Shown here piece after piece: positions 57,759 to 64,000 of a stretch of 64,000 nucleotides of DNA. The DNA lies in NCBI GenBank assembly GCA_014338405.1, contig JTDE01000219.1:164392-228391 (forward strand), read 5' to 3'. The notes under the pieces are model-generated. The model was given only the letters and a program-made list of their open reading frames with translations. It was not told where the DNA came from and did no database searches. How positions within the stretch are numbered: the first letter of the stretch is position 1; every line of letters begins with the position of its first letter. The translations under genes and the position numbers were made by a program. The stretch comes from Paragonimus skrjabini miyazakii (taxonomy: Eukaryota > Platyhelminthes > Trematoda > Plagiorchiida > Troglotrematidae).

Positions 57759-58066
57759 TACTAATGAGTAGTGTGGCGGATTTATGATTGTTTAGATGAG
57801 ACCCAACTGTGAAAAGTCAGGGCTTCGGCTGGATTCGAACCAGCGACAGAAACAGCTGAGCTACGAAACCACACCAGGAGCTTGGAAATTTCACATTCGG
57901 ATCCGGTTACCCACCCGTCCCACTGTCTCCTATGGAATCCACCAAATGATCCAGGGGATCGACTGCCCAGGCAGGATTTATCGAACAGTTCACGCTGGAA
58001 TCCACCAACGTCACTGTTGAGCATAGAAATTGTATTACTAATGAGTAGTGTGGCTGATTTATGATA
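57759..58066 (-). repeat. tRNA-related SINE-like unit between 29-30 bp direct repeats
   Basis: The minus strand reads GTAGCTCAGCTG (A-box-like, 57864-57853) and, only about 11-12 nt later, GGTTCGAATCC (perfect B-box, 57841-57831) within a pairing T-arm. It looks like a tRNA without its anticodon arm. GGTGGATTCCA occurs twice upstream on the same strand. The whole lies between near-identical direct repeats: TACTAATGAGTAGTGTGGCG and then GATTTATGAT at the low side (from 57760), and the same with GGCT for GGCG at the high side (from about 58036). These may be very long target duplications or the ends of a tandem unit. Confidence 0.65.
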
Positions 58067-61000
58067 TATATATAGTATGCGTACTTATATACGCATGTAC
58101 ATAATAGGAAATTACATCAACGACCGGACGGAACTAATAGAAGTCATCAAATGACCATAACTTGAACGGACGGATTGAAGTAATTACTACATTTTGCATA
58201 CACAGCGACTGTTGTTGTCGCTGGAGCCAAACGGCTATGTCGGTGACCAGAAGTTTAGGGTCACTATTAAGTAACAACACGGTGAAGGTGTCAACCGGTA
58301 GGATATCATAACCTGTTAGCAGAATGAGTCTTGAAATATGTGACCCTGAGTTTCTGGATCTGTAATCCGCTCGGTTGTTTGTTTACATCGTAGATCATCG
58401 TGGATCATGTAGTTGATGATGTGCCTATATACATATTGGTATATAAAATCGACGTTTAGAGTCGTTAGCGCCAGATACGATAAGGTAGTTCGGTACAAGA
58501 CACTCAAGACCAGTTAATATCTGTAACATTCATTTACTGAGTGGCTTATCAACAGCTGCAGTTAATATACAGGCTTTGGTTAGCCGCTAAATGACCACTT
58601 TAGGCAATACACTGGGATAAGTTCAGACAAATAAAGCCTTTTGAGACTTACTCAATTGGTTTTTGATAAACTGGTGTGCAGAAAATGAGACAACAACAAC
58701 AGACGTTTATCTTTTACCGACAGGGAAAACAGGTATAAACTTAAGACTGTTCCAGAAATGTGTAACGAAATACCTGCTTTCAACAACATTGATGAACTTC
58801 CTAGTGATTGCATCAATTGTGATGTTACCAATGCACTGTTTTAGAAGGTAATAACTTCACTCTAGAACCCGAATAGTCCAAATGAGTCGGCAACACGGAA
58901 AAGAAACACTTCCATTCGCATCATTTGAAGTGATTGGTGAAACCTTGAGCATTTTTACTGTTAATAACTAACTAATTGAATCGTTTGTCTCAGAATCAGT
59001 GGGGATCGTACAACATCGAAAATGCGAAGAACAGTTACTAGAAGTGTGCAAAATCTTAGTCTGTTCTCAACATCCCGGATGGCATTACCATTGCATAAAT
59101 ATTGTGTGTAATAGTCAAAATTAATCAGAAACACGGCCGTTTTACAGTCGTTGCTTACCATCATGTAGGATGTGTGTTCGACGTTTACCGTGTACGCATA
59201 TCTGATGACTAACAACAACCACGGAACTAGTTGTATGCTTCTGGAGCATTCTTGACAACTAAACACGTTCTGCTTGTGACATCTTACCCTGTAATTTTAC
59301 AGTTACTTGCACTTTGCTTAGACTATGTACCTAGTCGAATCTGTTCAATCCACCTATTGAGTTTTTCCAAAGCAGAACGCTGATATCAGTATCTTGTTAC
59401 TTTTCCCCATTTATTACATGTGTGCTGCTAACGATGTGCTTTCTGTTTCAATCAACCGATTTCAACAAAGTTAACACACGTCAACTGTGAAGCAATTGCT
59501 CTACCCCACGGTCAACTGACTACATCTACATTTGTACATCAGCATGTTTGACCTAGATTGATGCATATGGAGTAAATAAATGTGTCCACTGAGGCATCCG
59601 TTTCACAGTTGAAATGTTCTTTTATTATGTGGAACAATAATTACGCTGTGCAGGGTTTCCGTGCACCACATGTTAAATGATCCGTAATCTAACAGTCGAT
59701 CAATTCACATGAAGTCTCCGGAATCTCAATGCTTTTACTCACACTGTTCATGTGCACATAGGCTTGACTATGACCGAAATATTAACCTTTCGTGTCAGAC
59801 TTAGTGATAACATATTTTTCACTGGTGTCCTGTGTTAAAAGAGGGGCTCTACCAAGACCATAGTGAAAAACGTCTCTATTTGTCTCATTTTTCTTTTGTT
59901 TCATCGCACTTAGCTTGTCTTCTACATAAACTCAGTCTAATTGCTTCTGAAATTGAAGGAACGTTTCTCTTCAACACATACGGACTGAAATTGTTTACCA
60001 AATTATCCATATTGCTTTGTGACTCAAGCTCATTGAGTTAATTATTCCTAATTTACTAAAGATGAAGACATTTTAGAGGAAAACGGAAAACTGTCCTCCT
60101 GAAAAACCTGAAATGTTTCGTTTACTTAGCCCGACCGACTAGCAGTTACGTCGACATTGAATCAGAACATTTCCCCCCTAAAAACTAAGATTTATAAACA
60201 TCTTTTAAAAGTCTTCCGTCACCTGAACCAACTTCTATAAAGGATAAAGTAAACATATCTTGGCCCAGCTGAGCTCCACCTACTTCACTGAAAAAGTCGG
60301 TGGTCGGAGCCAGTTAGTGTGGGTTAACTAGTTCAGCCCTAGCATGTGAAGAGCTCTCGTTTGCGACTCGCTACACGCTTGTATATATGCACCGACTGAA
60401 CCCTCATACAGAACAGTGGAAGCAATTGATAAGTGTTATTACTGTATTCTTGTTGGTACCAACCGTTTACGTGATCTTTGTTGAATGCCGTTCATTCAAC
60501 TAACCGCTGTTTCTCTCAACTCAGCATCTCACAGTCCAGAATCCAAAATTTGGAGATCATACAAAATGCGGACTTTGAAGTGATGGGTCACGACTTTGCC
60601 CCTGGAATTTAACAGAAAGAATACGTGTGTGGACTCATGGGCGGGCGATTTAACACACGTATAGATAGTTTCACAACGGGAAGCTCAGTCCATGCGTCAG
60701 CTGTTACATGATAAACTGTTTGGAGGATGTTGGTCACTTTGTATCTGGTATAATCTACAAGGATCGCTCAACCAGAATGACTGGATACTTAAAGTCGATA
60801 ACGCTCTGACTAGTCCATAGTGTGTTTCACGAACATTTAATGTCTTATTACACTATCACGGCCCTTCTGAACAAACGTTCCAATTGACCGCATTGTTCAT
60901 TACAGTCAACGGTACACGACAAAGGTCACTTAACAGTCCGGTGACGAGAAAAGTGCATGCACGTGAAAACTCAACAAATCGAGAGCAACAGCCATCCAAT

Positions 61001-62639
61001 TTTTTATATCAGGTCATAACCGGCCAACCGATATTGTTCACGATTGTGCAGTGTGCGTGTGATATCCGCGCGGATTGGGGACTGGAAATCACCCTGTTCA
61101 TTATTTTCTATGAGGTTACTGTATACATCCGATAGATGCACAATCAATCTGTGATTGCCGACTTACTAGTAACAGCAACCACAACCGTTTCTAATCATTC
61201 AGACTATAAGAATCAGATGGCCAGAACAGCTCAACCTGAGTTTTTTGGGTTATTTCACCATGTGTCGTTGATATAAGCCTTTTCATTTCCATTCAGAGTT
61301 AGATTACACATTTCTTGTGTTTATTTCCTATCCATCCGATCTCTTTGTTATATAGTGTATTCAAATCTTACAAATGTGTCTTTCTTCTTGTTGGGTCTCA
61401 ATGCTTCCTCCTCTCCCTTGGCTGTCGATTTGAAATGCACGTTGCATCCTGTTACTGCTTTGTTGTTTGCATTTTCCGTGTAACGAGTTCTCTAATGGTT
61501 TCTGAGGGAGAAGATTTGGTTACAGTAGCTGAGTTGGTTGTTGTCAGACTTCGTTACTACTGCGACTAGATCCGACTCATTTTTGCTCATATGTTTGTCT
61601 TCCTTGTTTATTAGCCTACTGTAGGAATTATTAAACTACTTTGCTTACGTCAAACCTTTTCTTGGATTCTTCTGCCGGGCTAACTGGAGTGTCAGCAAGG
61701 TTTTGCACTGTAACTCTGTTTCAGACATTTTTATCTGTGGTTTGTTGGTAGTAGTGCTTGACTAACATTTGGATACGTACCTGATTATCATTAGGAAAGT
61801 ATACAGCTGGCGCCGGACATAAAGTTCATTTACACATCTTGAAGGTAAACAAGTCGGAGTTTTGGTGACAACCAGCTAAGTAACGAACAAGTAGCCGCGT
61901 TGAAATCCTCGACTCTAATTAACGATGCACCACCACCAGCAGCAAAGCAATGTGATGCCATAGTTTACTACTGAATGGTTGCTATCAACGGAAATGTAGC
62001 CAGTGACAGTTGCAGAGTTAATTTATTCATCTCATGTGGCAACAAAGCACGCACAGAAATTGTTGATGCTGTTCCAGCGATTCACGTTTTGTTCAGAAAG
62101 CACAAAAGATGGTTGACTCATGAAAGCACCTGAGCTTTAACCTCGAACTAGTAGAAGTAAACAGAGACGACTATGCTAATCGAATGTTTGTTTATCAGCC
62201 TCTAACATAAGTTGCCAGTCAGGTTTCATGGGACTCTAGGGTATGCAGGATATACTATTCAATTTGAGACATAAAAGACAAGTTGACCGGATCATGATTC
62301 CCTAATAGGCCATGAAGACTAAATGCAACGCTCGCTGGTGACTTCCCAATTGGTATACACACAATAAAAAATCGTCCACACTAAAAGAAGTACTGATACA
62401 CTTATTCTGGAAACGAAGAAACCGTAATACTCAGAACTTGGGACTTCGCATAGCTCTAGAAATCGTACTCGGATTGAAACCTCCCATGCAAGTATTGAAA
62501 AGAAGGCCTCGTATTGGTTGCAGTGATCAGTTACTATTCACGAGACAAGAAACCAAATTTATGGATGTACAACAGTAATAAAGCAATCGTGGTTTATTAT
62601 TGGCTAGTCGTTTTAACACACAAAGTCACAAACTGAACG
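58067..62639. other. No confident gene
   Basis: Frames of up to 101 codons (58961-59266 minus, 60884-61135 plus, 61315-61569 plus) were read without recognising a family. The last 200 bp before 62640 may include degraded downstream sequence of the adjoining gypsy element (broken frame with RAMRSPKF on the minus strand), but this is not secure. Confidence 0.4.
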
Positions 62640-64000
62640 TTAATTGGTCAGGTTATAATAAATATTTCTGGCCACCGTGAGTACGAATCGATCAACACCA
62701 GGACGTAATATATACTGAAAACTGGTCCACAATAGTCTGCATACACAGGTTGCCATGGCAGATAACTTTCCGGCCAGGGTGTCCAATTCTTCGACCTTGT
62801 CTTTACTTTGTGGAGGAAGGGGTTGTAGTTCATTGCAACGCTTTTAATATCCGAGTTTATCTCCGGCCACCAACACATCTGTCGAGCCAGTGATTCCATT
62901 TTCTCTACGCCCAAGTGACCTTTGTGCAAGTTGTCTAATACCGCCTTTCGTAGCGCTGACGGAATGACCAGCTGATCTCTCCGATACAACACACCATCAG
63001 GTTGTATTGATACCTCCTCCCGTTCTGGAGTAGTATTGGATGTTTCTTCCTAATAATTGACGACCAACCTTTGGTCATCGCGGTAATTATCGTGTTATAA
63101 TAGTTTTTAATTGTCTTGTTCAAGTCCTTTCGGCTTATTGGAATGGCTAGCGAGACGAGCAAACAAACCTCCGGAGCTGAGAAACTGGAATATCGCAACA
63201 AAAAATCTGCCCGAGGAATCTGTTTACCGGGATGGTGACTGATTTCATAATCGTAGCCTGCTAGAACTAGACTCCATCTCTGTATCATTGCCGCTGATGA
63301 TTTGGCAACTGATTTGTGGGGGTCAAATAAATAATGTAAAGCTTGGTGATCTGTAAAGATTTTGAATCTGGTACCAAACAAATATTTATGCAGTCTTTTG
63401 ACGGCCCAGAATATTGCTAATGCCTCCGTTTGTGTTTGTGAATATCCTTGCTCTGCCTTATTCAATAATCGTGATATACAAATGATCGGATATCCTTCCT
63501 GTTCCAAAACAGCACCGATGCCAACATTGGATGCATCTGTAATCAACGTGGTATCTTTAGACATAGAAAATGGAGCTAACATCGGCCTTTTAATTACAAC
63601 TTGTATCAATTCTCGCAGAAGAATTTCATCTTTTTGAGTCCAAGACCATGTTTCTGCTGATTAGACTACAAATAATGATTGTACTTTCGTCGAAAAGTTC
63701 GAACTAAAACGAGAATAGTACTGTAGACAGCCCATTATTGGTCGCAGCTCATTTTGGTCTTTCGGTGATGTAATGGTAACCAACGCTTTGTACAGGTCAG
63801 GATCCGGCCTGTATCCTTTGTCACATATAGTAAAACCAAGAAAATTCAACTCTCGTACTTAAAACATACATTTAGAAGTTGTTATGGTTATGTTCTTATC
63901 TCTGGATCGTTCCAGAAGCGAAAGTAACCTCTTATCATGCTCCTCTGTACTGTCTGCTTATATGATTATATCATCTTGATAAGCACGTACTCCTGGTAAA
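62640..64000 (-). mobile_element. Ty3/gypsy LTR retrotransposon pol, decayed and truncated
   Basis: Reading leftwards from the window edge: RT active site AYQDDIII (YQDD at 63981-63970), then a TAA. NFLGFTICDKGYRPDP and LRPIMGCLQYYSRF (63849-63661) end in another stop. RNase H has TDASNVGIGAVL, QTEALAIFWAVK and FTDHQALHYLF, its acidic residues intact, then HHPGKQIPRADFLLRYS. After a frameshift near 62990 the integrase starts with HKGHLGVEKMESLARQMCWW, but its zinc-binding CxxC is missing (NYNPF in its place). ADYCGP and LIDSYSRWPEIF follow, then a stop at about 62648. The later D and E of the DDE triad are absent. No LTR was recognised. Confidence 0.92.

Noticed and set aside
1..64000. CRISPR arrays, bacterial operons, rRNA genes or riboswitches
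   Set aside because: No regularly spaced direct repeats, no long contiguous genes, no rRNA-like conserved blocks; the composition and spliced exons are animal-like.

Overview
This window reads as intron-rich, AT-leaning animal DNA. The best fit is a large-genome parasitic flatworm, probably a digenean fluke. The clues are RTE-clade LINE fragments that resemble the SR2-type endonuclease/reverse transcriptase proteins I know from schistosomes, Penelope-like and Ty3/gypsy fragments, many old 5'-truncated element copies, a 20.8 kb intron, and a 100-N scaffold gap at 14862-14961. The species cannot be named from sequence alone. No bacterial operons, CRISPR arrays or rRNA genes are visible.

The one host gene I can identify is a plus-strand homologue of afadin (AFDN; canoe in Drosophila). 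Two exons encode the two halves of its first Ras-association (RA1) domain: 12241-12436 and 33216-33349. A phase-1 intron splits a GAA codon exactly between them. A weaker third exon (41201-41269) follows in the right phase and resembles the charged linker after RA1. The start of the gene and the RA2, FHA, DIL and PDZ parts were not found. Much or all of the window may therefore be introns of this gene.

Most of the rest is decayed mobile DNA. (1) RTE-like LINE copies lie on both strands, mostly as 3' tails ending in GAT/CAT triplet runs (about 4.3, 11.9, 13.0, 24.0, 32.6 kb), with reverse-transcriptase or post-RT pieces at 31.0-31.5, 51.1-52.2 and 53.2-54.1 kb. The last is split by another repeat whose sister lies at 15.0-15.26 kb. 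A second tail family lies at 13.7 and 16.3 kb. (2) Two Penelope-like fragments lie at 33.6-34.44 kb (RT plus a broken GIY-YIG domain) and 54.25-54.93 kb. (3) A Ty3/gypsy pol (RT, RNase H, start of integrase) runs on the minus strand off the right edge from 62.64 kb. (4) A five-member foldback family (6.9, 26.3, 43.5, 45.7, 50.8 kb) has arms of about 100-135 bp; its best copy has a tRNA-like A-box/B-box core between the arms. (5) A near-perfect hairpin of about 190 bp at 40.69-40.88 kb carries two inverted hammerhead-ribozyme-like modules. (6) A tRNA-related SINE-like unit near 57.8-58.0 kb lies between 29-30 bp direct repeats.

The long stretches between these features hold no gene I can support. 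The remaining open frames of 60-160 codons look like chance or decayed repeats; a few with slightly better character are listed at low confidence.
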